This document shows, one piece after another, positions 28,964 through 36,801 of a DNA stretch of 64,000 nt; the first letter of the stretch is position 1; each line of letters opens with the position of its first letter. Location: contig NZ_BAOP01000014.1 of NCBI RefSeq assembly GCF_000344135.1, positions 1-64,000 of the forward strand. The letters are read 5' to 3'. The position numbers and the translations under genes were made by a program. Origin of the DNA: Gordonia malaquae NBRC 108250 (GTDB lineage Bacteria; Actinomycetota; Actinomycetes; Mycobacteriales; Mycobacteriaceae). The notes below the pieces were generated by a model. The model saw nothing but the letters and a program-made list of their open reading frames with translations. It ran no database searches and was not told the DNA's origin.

Positions 28964-28970
28964 TACCCTA
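28964..28970. promoter_or_regulatory. Overlapping divergent leaderless promoters of pncB and clpS
   Basis: Seven bases, TACCCTA, hold both -10 elements: TACCCT on the plus strand (28964-28969) lies 7 bases before the clpS ATG at 28977, and TAGGGT on the minus strand (28970-28965) lies 7 bases before the pncB GTG at 28957. The two hexamers share five base pairs, so polymerase can probably occupy only one direction at a time. Confidence 0.65.
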
Positions 28971-28976
28971 TTACTC

Positions 28977-29279
28977 ATGGTGCGCGATGACGTGACGCCG
29001 GGCACGAGCACCGGTACGGCGGTAGCCGAACCCGAGGTCGTGACCGACAGGCCGTGGGTCACGGTGGTCTGGGACGATCCCGTCAATCTCATGAACTATG
29101 TCGCTTACGTCTTCCAGAAGCTGTTCGGGTACTCCGAGGTCAAGGCGCGTGAGCTGATGATGCAGGTGCACAACGAAGGCAAGGCCGTCGTGTCGTCGGG
29201 CGATCGCACCAAGGTCGAGGGTGACGTGCAGAAACTCCAGGCCGCAGGCCTGTGGGCGACCATGCAGCACGACAAATGA
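28977..29279 (+). CDS. clpS: ATP-dependent Clp protease adaptor ClpS
   Basis: 100-residue N-degron adaptor that delivers N-end-rule substrates to ClpC/ClpP. Conserved [16 protein letters not shown], the binding-pocket region VFQKLFGYS, and [12 protein letters not shown] are present. The start is set by the -10 element 7 bases upstream. It opens the clpS-DUF2017-P1 peptidase-rhomboid operon, as in Rv1331-Rv1333. Confidence 0.94.
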   Translation: MVRDDVTPGTSTGTAVAEPEVVTDRPWVTVVWDDPVNLMNYVAYVFQKLFGYSEVKARELMMQVHNEGKAVVSSGDRTKVEGDVQKLQAAGLWATMQHDK

Positions 29280-29318
29280 CGGCTTGCGGCACGAGGAGCT
29301 CGGTATGAGGACTGCGGT

Positions 29319-29930
29319 ATGAGAACTTGGCGGCGCACCGGATCCGGTGCCGACGTGCGGATCTGCTCGAACCTCGAGAGCTACGAGTGCCAACTCCTCG
29401 CATCGATGGTCGAGTCGATCGCGGAGATACTCACCGAGCGAGGCGACTCCGCGCCTCGCGACGAACTGTCGGCCCTCACCGGCATCACAACCGGACACAC
29501 CACAGCGCCGCAAGACGTCACCCTCGGGCGCCTCCTGCCCGATTTTCACCGGCCGGATCAGGAGCCGGAGCTCACGGCCGCGTCGTTGGCCTCCGATCTC
29601 AACGGCGGTCTCCGCAGCGTCAACGAACCGAAGATCATCGACGCGAAACTCGAGGCGGCGGCCACCGTCCTCGACACGCTGCCGCCGGGCGGCGGCGACA
29701 TCCGGCTCACCGAGGGCGAAGCCGACCGGTGGCTCGCCGCACTCACCGACGTGCGACTGGCGCTCGGCGCGATGCTCGGGATCGACGAACAGCCGATGCG
29801 CCTGGCGCCGGATCATCCCCAGGCGGCGCACCGCGACGTGTACGACTGGCTGTCCGTCGTCCAAGGACTGCTCGTCGAGGCACTGATGGCCGATGAGTGG
29901 ACCGAGTCGGACTGGGAGACCGGCGAATGA
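29319..29930 (+). CDS. DUF2017 family protein
   Basis: 203-residue cytosolic protein of the DUF2017 family that accompanies clpS in mycobacteria (Rv1332 type). The family block ICSNLESYECQLLASMVESI near the N-terminus and the C-terminal DVYDWLSVVQGLLVEAL are recognisable. Function unknown; co-conservation with clpS suggests a role in protein turnover (inference). Its stop overlaps the next ATG (ATGA). GAGGAGC stands upstream of the start. Confidence 0.82.
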   Translation: MRTWRRTGSGADVRICSNLESYECQLLASMVESIAEILTERGDSAPRDELSALTGITTGHTTAPQDVTLGRLLPDFHRPDQEPELTAASLASDLNGGLRSVNEPKIIDAKLEAAATVLDTLPPGGGDIRLTEGEADRWLAALTDVRLALGAMLGIDEQPMRLAPDHPQAAHRDVYDWLSVVQGLLVEALMADEWTESDWETGE

Positions 29931-31048
29931 TCGCTGCGACCGGTGGCACGATCTCGGACGTCGCAGGCGTCACGGTGGGACATGCGCACCGGATCGACGA
30001 CGAGGTGGTCGTCGCGACCCTGACCGAACCCGGAGTCGGATGGGCGACGGGCACCACCGTCGTGCGTGTCCCCGACGGTTCGACGACCGCGGTCGACGTG
30101 CGCGGAGGTGGCCCCGGAACTCGGGAGACGGACCTGCTGGAGCCGGGCAACAGCGTCCGCGGCGCACACGCGATCGTTCTCACCGGCGGCAGCGCCTACG
30201 GACTCGCAGCGGCCGACGGCGTGATGCTCGGACTGGAGGCCGACGGCGTGGGTCTGCCGATGGACCTGCAGGGCCACGTGGTTCCGATCGTTCCGGGAGC
30301 GGTGATCTTCGATCTGCCGGTCGGACGATGGGACAACAGACCCGACGCCGACTTCGGACGCCGAGCGCTCGCCGCCGCGACCCGCGACGTCGAGGTCGGT
30401 TCCGTCGGTGCGGGTGCGGGAGCACGAGCCGGTGCACTCAAGGGTGGAGTCGGGACGGCGTCGTTGACGCTGGCCGACGGACCAGCCCGCGGACTGACGG
30501 TCGGCGCTCTTGTGGTCGCGAATCCCGTCGGCCAGGTGATCGATCCGGCAACCGGCCTCCCGTGGGGCTCGGACGACCTCGCTTGGCACGGGCTCACGAC
30601 GCCCACGGCGGGGGAGATCACCGGACTTCGAGAACTGTCTGCGAAAGGAACAGTCTTGAACACCACGATCGGTGTGGTCGCGACGGACGCCGCGTTGCCG
30701 GTCGCGGCGCTGCGACGTCTCGCGATGTCCGGACACGACGGTCTCGCTCGCGCGGTCCGGCCGGCCCACTCGCCGTTGGACGGTGACACCCTCTTCGCCG
30801 TCGCGACCGGAGGGACCCCGGTGGACGCCGATGCCGCGGTGCCCATCCCGCCGGGCATGGAACCCGACACCGCCGTCGTCGCCGCGTTGAGCGAGGCGTC
30901 CGCGGTCGTCGTTCAACGCGCCATCGTCTCGGCCGTCGTCAACGCGACGTCGGTCGCGGGGATCCCCGCCTATCGCGACGCCGTGCCGTCCGCGTTCGTG
31001 GCGCCGGGCCGCGACTCCGGTTCATCGAACGGAGTCGAGACGGAATGA
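29927..31048 (+). CDS. P1-family (S58/NylC-like) peptidase
   Basis: Self-processing N-terminal nucleophile hydrolase of the DmpA/NylC family, 373 residues, matching Rv1333. The expected autocleavage site is Asn245-Thr246 in GTVLNTTIGV, which would free the nucleophilic Thr; the oxyanion region VLTGGSAYGLAAADGV is present near 84-99. Substrate unknown (family members act on D-amino peptides, beta-peptides or nylon oligomers). ATGA overlap with the DUF2017 gene and with the rhomboid gene downstream. Confidence 0.9.
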   Translation: MIAATGGTISDVAGVTVGHAHRIDDEVVVATLTEPGVGWATGTTVVRVPDGSTTAVDVRGGGPGTRETDLLEPGNSVRGAHAIVLTGGSAYGLAAADGVMLGLEADGVGLPMDLQGHVVPIVPGAVIFDLPVGRWDNRPDADFGRRALAAATRDVEVGSVGAGAGARAGALKGGVGTASLTLADGPARGLTVGALVVANPVGQVIDPATGLPWGSDDLAWHGLTTPTAGEITGLRELSAKGTVLNTTIGVVATDAALPVAALRRLAMSGHDGLARAVRPAHSPLDGDTLFAVATGGTPVDADAAVPIPPGMEPDTAVVAALSEASAVVVQRAIVSAVVNATSVAGIPAYRDAVPSAFVAPGRDSGSSNGVETE

Positions 31049-31647
31049 TCCCCGACACGACGAGGCCAGCGAAGCCGGACGCCCCCTGGGGCCGGTGGTT
31101 GTCGGCGGTGATCGCCGTCGCCGTGATGGCCGCGGTGCTGTTCGCGATCGAACTGATCGACACCGTGATGGACGGCCGGCTCGATGCGCACGGCATCGTT
31201 CCACGCAGTTGGTCGGGCCTGCTTGGCATTCTCTGGGCGCCGTTCCTGCACGCCGACTTCGCACATCTTGTCGGCAATCTCCTGCCGGGCGTTGTGCTCG
31301 GGTTCTTCGTGGTGCTGTCCGGACACGCGGTCGCCGTGACCGCCGTCATCTGGGTGACGTCCGGGCTGGGAGTGTGGCTGATCTCGCCGTCCGACTCGGT
31401 GACGATCGGCGCGTCGGGAATCGTCTTCGGTTGGTTGACGTTCCTGATCGTGCGCGGTGCGTTCAACCGCGACGTGTGGCAGGTGCTCGGCGGGATCGTT
31501 GTGCTGTTCATCTACGGCGGCATTCTGTGGGGAGCGTTGCCGGGCACCGCGGGCGTCTCCTGGCAGGGGCATCTTTTCGGAGCGATCGGCGGCGTGCTCG
31601 CGGCGTCCGTGACCTCCGTCTCCGCTGGTCACCGTGATAGAATCTGA
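31045..31647 (+). CDS. Rhomboid-family intramembrane serine protease
   Basis: 200-residue, six-segment membrane protease of the Rv1337 type. The catalytic Ser124 lies in the GASG motif (TIGASGIVFGW) and His176 in SWQGHLFG; the HLVGNLLPG segment supplies the oxyanion-side Asn. The substrate is unknown. Its 3' end contains the leaderless promoter of murL. The M. tuberculosis genes between the P1 peptidase and rhomboid (mec, cysO, cysM) are absent here: the two genes overlap directly. Confidence 0.92.
   Translation: MIPDTTRPAKPDAPWGRWLSAVIAVAVMAAVLFAIELIDTVMDGRLDAHGIVPRSWSGLLGILWAPFLHADFAHLVGNLLPGVVLGFFVVLSGHAVAVTAVIWVTSGLGVWLISPSDSVTIGASGIVFGWLTFLIVRGAFNRDVWQVLGGIVVLFIYGGILWGALPGTAGVSWQGHLFGAIGGVLAASVTSVSAGHRDRI
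31638..31643 (+). promoter_or_regulatory. Leaderless -10 element of murL
   Basis: TAGAAT inside the last codons of the rhomboid gene, 7 bases before the ATG at 31651. It gives murL-murD2 a promoter independent of the clpS operon. Confidence 0.6.
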
Positions 31648-31650
31648 TTT

Positions 31651-33006
31651 ATGGGTGTGACAACTGAATTCAATCCGGCTGACTATCGGAGGCTTCTGAT
31701 CAGGGAATGCCAGATTGAAGGACGAGTTGTTTCTGCGCGATATTCGCTCATCGGATCGAATGGTGCCGACGACGTCGAATTCGCCGAGACTTTCGATTTC
31801 GGCGGCATCGATTCGACTGTGGCCTTCGATCCTCGTCTCCTCCGTCTGCTGGCACTGACTGCCGGAGTCAGTTACTACAAGGCGTCGGCACCGGAGACGG
31901 TGTCGATCGACTTCCCGATCACCGAGTCGGAGGCGGCGTATGTGGCCGCGGTGATCCGCGGCGGTCTCGGCGAGTTCGCGTTCGAGAATCAGTTGCCCGA
32001 CGCGCTCACCCCGATGCTCGACTACCGGCTCGGCGGCGACGTTGAGATCGCAGCCGCGGAGTCGGCGTGGACCCTCGACGCGGAGCCGCTCGTCGCCGTC
32101 GGCGGCGGCAAAGACTCCGTCGTGTCGATCGAGGCGCTCAAGGCCGCTGGCCGGACGCCGACGCTGTTCAGCGTGAACAGGTATCAGCCGATCGAGGACT
32201 GCATCGCGGTGAGCGGACTGTCGTCGGTGCACGTGCTGCGCAAGATAGACCGCACGCTCATCGAACTCAACGGCGCGGGCGCCTACAACGGGCATATCCC
32301 GGTGACGGCGATCAACAGTGTTATCGCGCTGATCGCCGCAGATGTGGCGGGCCTGGGGTCAGTGGTGATGTCGAACGAGCAGTCGGCCGACATCGAGAAC
32401 CTCAGCTGGCACGGTTTCGAGATCAATCACCAGTGGTCCAAGAGCCGCGAGTACGAGAACCTGCTTCGGTCAATGCTGGCCGATTACGGGATGGATCCGG
32501 CTCGGTACTTCTCCCTGCTGCGAGGCCTGCCCGAATCCGACATCGCCGACCTGTTCCGTGGCTGCACCGCGTATTTCGATGTGTTCGTCAGCTGTAACAG
32601 GTCGTTCGCGTTGGACGAGAGCCGCCGTCGTTCGCGGTGGTGCGGCGAATGCCCCAAGTGCCTGTTCGTGTTCGTCCTGTTGGCGCCGCGGATCGGGCGC
32701 GACCGACTGTGCGCGATCTTCGCGCAGAACGTCCTCGACAATGACCAGAACACAGAGCTGTTCCTGGAACTGGCCGGCCTCACTGCTCACAAGCCGTTCG
32801 AGTGCGTCGGCGACTACTCGGAGGTCGCGGAGGCGTTCGTCGATCTGATGGACGATTCCGAATGGTCGGACGACGCGGTGGTGCGGCGGATGGCCGACGA
32901 TCGGACACGACTGATGGCGAGCGCGGCCAACCGGGTGCCGGTCGCCGAGTCGGAGAACATTCCCGCCCCGTACGCAGGTGTGCTCGGTGCTCTCGTATCG
33001 CGCTGA
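31651..33006 (+). CDS. murL: UDP-MurNAc-L-Ala-L-Glu epimerase (MurL)
   Basis: 451 residues resembling MurL, which inverts the terminal L-Glu of UDP-MurNAc-L-Ala-L-Glu to D-Glu in an ATP-dependent reaction. A PP-loop-like GGGKDS (151-156), SNEQSA (241-246), the YFDVFVSCNRSF segment and a Cys cluster CGECPKC (331-337) are visible. The next gene is a MurD homologue, the known partner of MurL, which makes the assignment convincing. It occupies the place of murI (Rv1338). The first 120 bases are visibly more AT-rich than the neighbours, a hint of acquisition. Recognition is from memory of the family. Confidence 0.87.
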   Translation: MGVTTEFNPADYRRLLIRECQIEGRVVSARYSLIGSNGADDVEFAETFDFGGIDSTVAFDPRLLRLLALTAGVSYYKASAPETVSIDFPITESEAAYVAAVIRGGLGEFAFENQLPDALTPMLDYRLGGDVEIAAAESAWTLDAEPLVAVGGGKDSVVSIEALKAAGRTPTLFSVNRYQPIEDCIAVSGLSSVHVLRKIDRTLIELNGAGAYNGHIPVTAINSVIALIAADVAGLGSVVMSNEQSADIENLSWHGFEINHQWSKSREYENLLRSMLADYGMDPARYFSLLRGLPESDIADLFRGCTAYFDVFVSCNRSFALDESRRRSRWCGECPKCLFVFVLLAPRIGRDRLCAIFAQNVLDNDQNTELFLELAGLTAHKPFECVGDYSEVAEAFVDLMDDSEWSDDAVVRRMADDRTRLMASAANRVPVAESENIPAPYAGVLGALVSR

Positions 33007-34321
33007 CCTGCAGGGCCGCCGCGTCGGCGTGTGGGGGCTGCGCGTGGAGGGGCTGGCCGTGGTCAGAGCGGCCGTGGAGTCGGGTGCCACCAGCGTTGTC
33101 GGGGTCGACTCGTCGACGGTGACGCGTCCGGCCGAGCTGCCCGCCGACATCGTGGAGTTCCATGCGGGTGACGACGCGCTGTCACGGTTCTTCGACTGCG
33201 ACGTCGTGTTCCTCAGTCCGGGCATCCCATGGCGTCACGACGTGGCCGTCGCGCTTCGTGAGTCGGCTGGCGTGACGGTGTCGTCGGCCACCGACCTCTT
33301 CCTGTCCGTGGCGGGAGCGCAGACCGTAGGCGTCACGGGGACCAAGGGCAAGAGCACGACGTCGTCGTTCCTCGCGCACCTGCTGACGGTTGTCGGCGCG
33401 CGAGCGACTGTCGCGGGCAACATCGGGATTCCGCTCGTGCAATTGGAGCCTGCCGACGACGAGATCGTGGTGGCAGAGATGTCGAGCCAGCAGTGCGCGG
33501 TCCTGCGGCATTCGCCCCAGGTCGCCGTCGTCACGAATCTGGGGGAGGACCACCTCGACTGGCATGGCGACGTCGACGAGTACGTGCGCGCGAAGTCTCG
33601 AATCTTCGAGTCAGGCAGTGACGTCCTGATCTGTGAATCGCGTGCTCTGGCCCGGTTGCGCGAGCTCAGTGCCACTGCCGTCGACGTGCCCGACGTCGTG
33701 CTCAGTGAGGACGCGGCGGCTGATCGTTGGCCGACGGTCGGAATCGATGCGAATTCGCCGATGTCGCACCCGCACAATCGGGTGAACGGTCTGCTGGCGT
33801 TGCTGGCCGCGGAGTGGGTGTTGGGCCGGTCGATCGGCGATGACGAACTGCTCGCCGCGATGAACACGTTCGGTGCGTTGCCGCACCGTCTCGAAGTGGT
33901 TCGCCAGACGGCCGGTCGGACGTGGGTGGACGACACTCTCGCCACCACTGCCGACAGTGTCGTCGCCGCGATGCGCGCGTTGCGATCCGCAGGTCCGACG
34001 GCGGTGATCGTCGGGGGGCTCGACCGCGGTATCGACTACACGGCAGTCGACGACTATTTGGCGGAGCACCCCGGCGACGTACATCTCGTACAGATCCCGT
34101 CCAACGGACATCGGATCGGTGAGCGGTATGCAGCGGAGCACCACGACTTCGTGTCGCGTGCGGACAGCCTCGCCGATGCTGTCGCCGTCGCTGCGCGGCT
34201 GCCGGTGTCGAGCGTTGTGTTGTCGCCTGCGGCACCGAGTTACGACATGTATCGGAGCTACAAGGCGAAGGCCGCAGACTTCGTCGAGTGCATCGACGCT
34301 CTGGGCGCTGTCATCGAGTGA
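32978..34321 (+). CDS. murD2: UDP-MurNAc-L-Ala--L-glutamate ligase (MurD2)
   Basis: Mur ligase of 447 residues. The ATP loop is GVTGTKGKSTTSS (118-130), with the central Mur motif EMSSQQ and the His/Asn region TNLGEDHLDWHG, and the C-terminal domain PHRLEVVRQTAGRTWVDDTLATT. Paired with MurL it should add L-Glu, not D-Glu, to UDP-MurNAc-L-Ala. The GTG start lies 29 bases inside murL. A canonical murD would be expected in the dcw cluster elsewhere; without MurL next door this would be called murD. Confidence 0.85.
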   Translation: MCSVLSYRADLQGRRVGVWGLRVEGLAVVRAAVESGATSVVGVDSSTVTRPAELPADIVEFHAGDDALSRFFDCDVVFLSPGIPWRHDVAVALRESAGVTVSSATDLFLSVAGAQTVGVTGTKGKSTTSSFLAHLLTVVGARATVAGNIGIPLVQLEPADDEIVVAEMSSQQCAVLRHSPQVAVVTNLGEDHLDWHGDVDEYVRAKSRIFESGSDVLICESRALARLRELSATAVDVPDVVLSEDAAADRWPTVGIDANSPMSHPHNRVNGLLALLAAEWVLGRSIGDDELLAAMNTFGALPHRLEVVRQTAGRTWVDDTLATTADSVVAAMRALRSAGPTAVIVGGLDRGIDYTAVDDYLAEHPGDVHLVQIPSNGHRIGERYAAEHHDFVSRADSLADAVAVAARLPVSSVVLSPAAPSYDMYRSYKAKAADFVECIDALGAVIE

Positions 34322-35492
34322 CGAGCGCCTTCGCGTAGATTGTCCGCTCGCCGTACGACGTTTGGGTCTTGCCCATGTACTTGTAGCCGAGGGTCTCGAA
34401 CAGGCGTCGGCTCGGGACGTTGTCGGGGTGGATTGTCGCCCGGATCTCGCGCTTGCGGCGGAGGCGGGCTTCCTGTTCCAGGCGGAACGCAAGACTGTGG
34501 CTGAGGCCGTTCCGCTTGTGAGCGGGGTGCGTGATGATCAGTTTGAAGTTGACGGAAGCGAGCATCTCGGCCGGGTCGTCCGTCGTGTAGCGGCGGATGC
34601 TCTCGTGCCCAGTCTGGCCGTCGTAGAGGATCGCGATCGACACGAGCTCGCCGTCTTTTCGCCAGCCGACCACCTTGTGCAAGGTGTGACCCGATTCGGT
34701 GCCGCCGCCGTCAAGGCAGAGGTGGAGCATGTCGTCGTCGTTCGTGCGGAGCCACGGTGACGATCCGAGTTCCTGCAGGGTCGCGCGCTGAAGTTCGCGA
34801 ACTTCGTCGAGATCGTCGACGGTGAGCTCGACGCGGACGTAGCCTGCCTGCTCGGCAGTCGCCTCGGCGTAGGTGACGTAGCCGGGCGGGGTCGGCTTGC
34901 CGTTGGTGACGATGTGATCCACCCATTCTGTGACGAGGTCTCGGATATTCTTGAACGACTCTGGATTCTTCAGAATTGTCGCACGCAGGATCGCCGGATG
35001 ACCGATGGCGCGGAAGAATCGGTTTCGAAAGAGATCGTCGGTGAGCGAGAAGTCGAGGGCCCCCCGCTGGTGCAGCAGGTGCAGCGTCTCGAAGAAGGTG
35101 AGATAGTTACTCATCGCGAAACGGTCCGTCGCGGTGATCTCCTCCTCGAGGAGGATCTTCTTCCAGAGCGCGCCGATCTCGGGATCGGATGTGAAGCTCG
35201 TTTGAAGGTCGCGAATGAACTCGGCTTGCGCGATTTGCTTGGTCAGGCGGACCTCGTAGAGGACCATGAGTGCGCCGACCGTACCGCCGACTGCGATGAA
35301 CACGCCGAAACCTGCGGGCCAGATGAAGTTGACGCCGATGAGAAGCGCAAGGAACAGGATGGCTACGACGATGAGGAACGTCTGCTGCCGACGCCGTTTG
35401 CGGTGTTTCACGCCGTTCACGATAGCCCAGTCGTTGACGAGATTCGCGGCGGTTGGCAAGGGCGTCGCAGTTGGTCGTTCATCGAGTGGCAT
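34311..35492 (-). CDS. Membrane-anchored GNAT acetyltransferase with DUF4760-like region
   Basis: 393 residues in three parts: two transmembrane helices (about 38-58 and 62-82) after a basic KHRKRRR stretch, a helical DUF4760-like domain (about 85-200, EFIRDLQTSF...LTEWV), and a C-terminal GNAT domain (about 215-390) ending in the typical RLFETLGYKYMG. The acetyl-CoA loop region is HPAHKRNGLSHSLAFRL. The substrate is unknown. It converges on murD2 with an 11-bp overlap and has no counterpart at this site in M. tuberculosis; base composition is lower in GC than the flanks. Possibly a peptidoglycan or defence modifier, but nothing shows it. Confidence 0.7.
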   Translation of the reverse strand: MPLDERPTATPLPTAANLVNDWAIVNGVKHRKRRRQQTFLIVVAILFLALLIGVNFIWPAGFGVFIAVGGTVGALMVLYEVRLTKQIAQAEFIRDLQTSFTSDPEIGALWKKILLEEEITATDRFAMSNYLTFFETLHLLHQRGALDFSLTDDLFRNRFFRAIGHPAILRATILKNPESFKNIRDLVTEWVDHIVTNGKPTPPGYVTYAEATAEQAGYVRVELTVDDLDEVRELQRATLQELGSSPWLRTNDDDMLHLCLDGGGTESGHTLHKVVGWRKDGELVSIAILYDGQTGHESIRRYTTDDPAEMLASVNFKLIITHPAHKRNGLSHSLAFRLEQEARLRRKREIRATIHPDNVPSRRLFETLGYKYMGKTQTSYGERTIYAKALVTR

Positions 35493-35683
35493 GCTGCCCT
35501 AACGCCTTGTTGCGCAGTGGATTTCATACTTCTTTAGGTCTGAATCGCGAACGCTGCAGGTGGAGCGAGTGTTGTATCTCGATGTTGTGTGACCCGTCCC
35601 ATAAATGGACGGCGGTGAATTCGTCAGTCACGCGGCGGCCGTTCGACTCTTGATTCGCGACAGTGCGTGGCAGAGTGGTGCCC

Positions 35684-36457
35684 ATGCGATTGACGGTGCT
35701 CGGGTGCTCAGGGAGTGTGAACGGCCCCGGTGCTGCCTGTTCGGGATACCTCGTGCAGGCCGACGGCCACCCGCCCGTGTTGATCGATTGTGGACACGGC
35801 GTCTTCGGCGAACTTCTCCAGCACGCGAACCCCAACCACGTGGCTGTCCTGCTGAGTCATCTGCACGCGGACCACTGCATGGACCTCCCGGCGATGCTCG
35901 TGTGGCGTCGATGGGCGCCCGAGAGTGCGACCGAGCGCTCCTTCCTGTTCGGGCCGGAGGGGACCGCACTGCGAATCGGGGCCGGCTCCAGCGAGTACCC
36001 CGGCGAGATCGACGACATCTCCGACACCTACGACGTCCGGGAGTGGCAGGACCGAGTGGCGGTCGACGTGCACGGCCTCCACATCGAGCCGTTCAAGGTC
36101 AATCACCCTCCCGCCACATTCGGTCTGCGGATCACCGGGCCCGACGGTGAGGTCCTCGCGTACAGCGGCGACACCGGCGTCTGCGACGAGGTGGTCGAAC
36201 TGGCGCGCGACGCCGACCTCTTCCTCTGTGAGGCGTCGTGGACACACGACCCCGACGTCCGACCGGAGGGGCTGCACTTGTCGGGCGTGGAAGCCGGGCA
36301 GGTCGCGGCGGACGCCGCCGTCCGGTCCCTCGCGCTTACTCACGTGGTCCCGTGGACCGACTCCGACGCCATCCTCGACGAGGCGTCCGGCGCGTACGCC
36401 GGCCCCCTCCAACTCGTTCACCAAGGTCAGATCATCGAGGTCCGCAAACCCGTCTGA
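35684..36457 (+). CDS. Metallo-beta-lactamase-fold phosphodiesterase (Rv1339-like)
   Basis: 257 residues. The metal-binding signature SHLHADHCMD (58-67) and the later SGDTGVCDE and GLHLSGVEAGQ regions belong to the metallo-beta-lactamase family that includes Rv1339, reported as a cyclic-nucleotide phosphodiesterase lowering cAMP. Role here by synteny. I chose the ATG at 35684; CAGAGT, a weak form of the -10 hexamer, lies exactly 7 bases upstream. Followed by a 344-bp gap rich in repeats. Confidence 0.87.
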   Translation: MRLTVLGCSGSVNGPGAACSGYLVQADGHPPVLIDCGHGVFGELLQHANPNHVAVLLSHLHADHCMDLPAMLVWRRWAPESATERSFLFGPEGTALRIGAGSSEYPGEIDDISDTYDVREWQDRVAVDVHGLHIEPFKVNHPPATFGLRITGPDGEVLAYSGDTGVCDEVVELARDADLFLCEASWTHDPDVRPEGLHLSGVEAGQVAADAAVRSLALTHVVPWTDSDAILDEASGAYAGPLQLVHQGQIIEVRKPV

Positions 36458-36472
36458 CGCGTGCAGCCCCTT

Positions 36473-36530
36473 CCTGCTCCTTGAGCCGTCGAGGAGCGCA
36501 GCGACGAGGCGTGTCGAAACGTCGCGAGCC
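36473..36530 (+). repeat. REP-like intergenic element
   Basis: Begins CCTGCTCCTTGAGC, 12 of 14 bases equal to the unit at 22818, and continues GTCGAGGAGCGCAGC and GAGGCGTGTCGAAAC, a pattern I associate with dispersed elements of Gordonia/Rhodococcus-like genomes (memory, unverified). Confidence 0.5.
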
Positions 36531-36636
36531 GTTCGGACGTCGACGCAGATGCATGGGCGTCGCTGTATCGAACGGAGTCCCGTCCGTTCGATCGACCGTC
36601 ACCTTCACTGCGATGCGTCCGGTGGACCTGGTCCGC

Positions 36637-36702
36637 TCCCGCGGCACTACTCGTTCCCGCGCTTCGTCCCGCCGAAGCGCGGGAACGGAAACTGCCGCGG
36701 GA
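36637..36702. repeat. Two-tier palindrome (nested hairpins)
   Basis: Outer stem TCCCGCGGCA (36637-36646) with TGCCGCGGGA (36693-36702); inner stem GTTCCCGCGCTTCG (36653-36666) with CGAAGCGCGGGAAC (36673-36686) and a 6-base loop. The two stems are separated by 6 bases on each side, so the element is symmetrical as a whole; all 24 pairs are exact. No T run follows. Confidence 0.75.
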
Positions 36703-36788
36703 ACGCGCGGCGCTGTCGTCGCACGCCAGCGCGTGATCGAGGAATCGCTCAGACACGGCGGCCGCGCATGGACCGCATCAATCGGCGA

Positions 36789-36794
36789 TAACCT
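36789..36794 (+). promoter_or_regulatory. Leaderless -10 element of the 81-residue gene
   Basis: TAACCT followed by 7 bases and ATG at 36802; this is the main support for that gene. Confidence 0.5.
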
Positions 36795-36801
36795 GCACTA
36801 C

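Larger units (their letters stand above)
36458..36801. other. Repeat-rich intergenic region before a small gene
   Basis: 344 bp without a convincing gene. It holds a REP-like unit (36473-36530), a 66-base two-tier palindrome (36637-36702) and, at its end, the -10 element of the 81-codon gene at 36802. Frames open across it are arginine-rich shadows. Confidence 0.6.

Noticed and set aside
28958-29092. Longer N-terminus of PncB from 29092 or from the ATG at 28978
   Set aside because: It would overlap the clpS coding region; the -10 element 7 bases before GTG 28957 fits a start there.
32978-34321. Calling the Mur ligase a plain murD
   Set aside because: It is coupled to a MurL-like gene and lies outside any dcw cluster, so MurD2 is the better call; the alternative is recorded in its entry.
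35524-35835. Frames in the gap before the Rv1339-like gene (both strands)
   Set aside because: They overlap the phosphodiesterase start, have no promoter or ribosome site and no recognisable motif.
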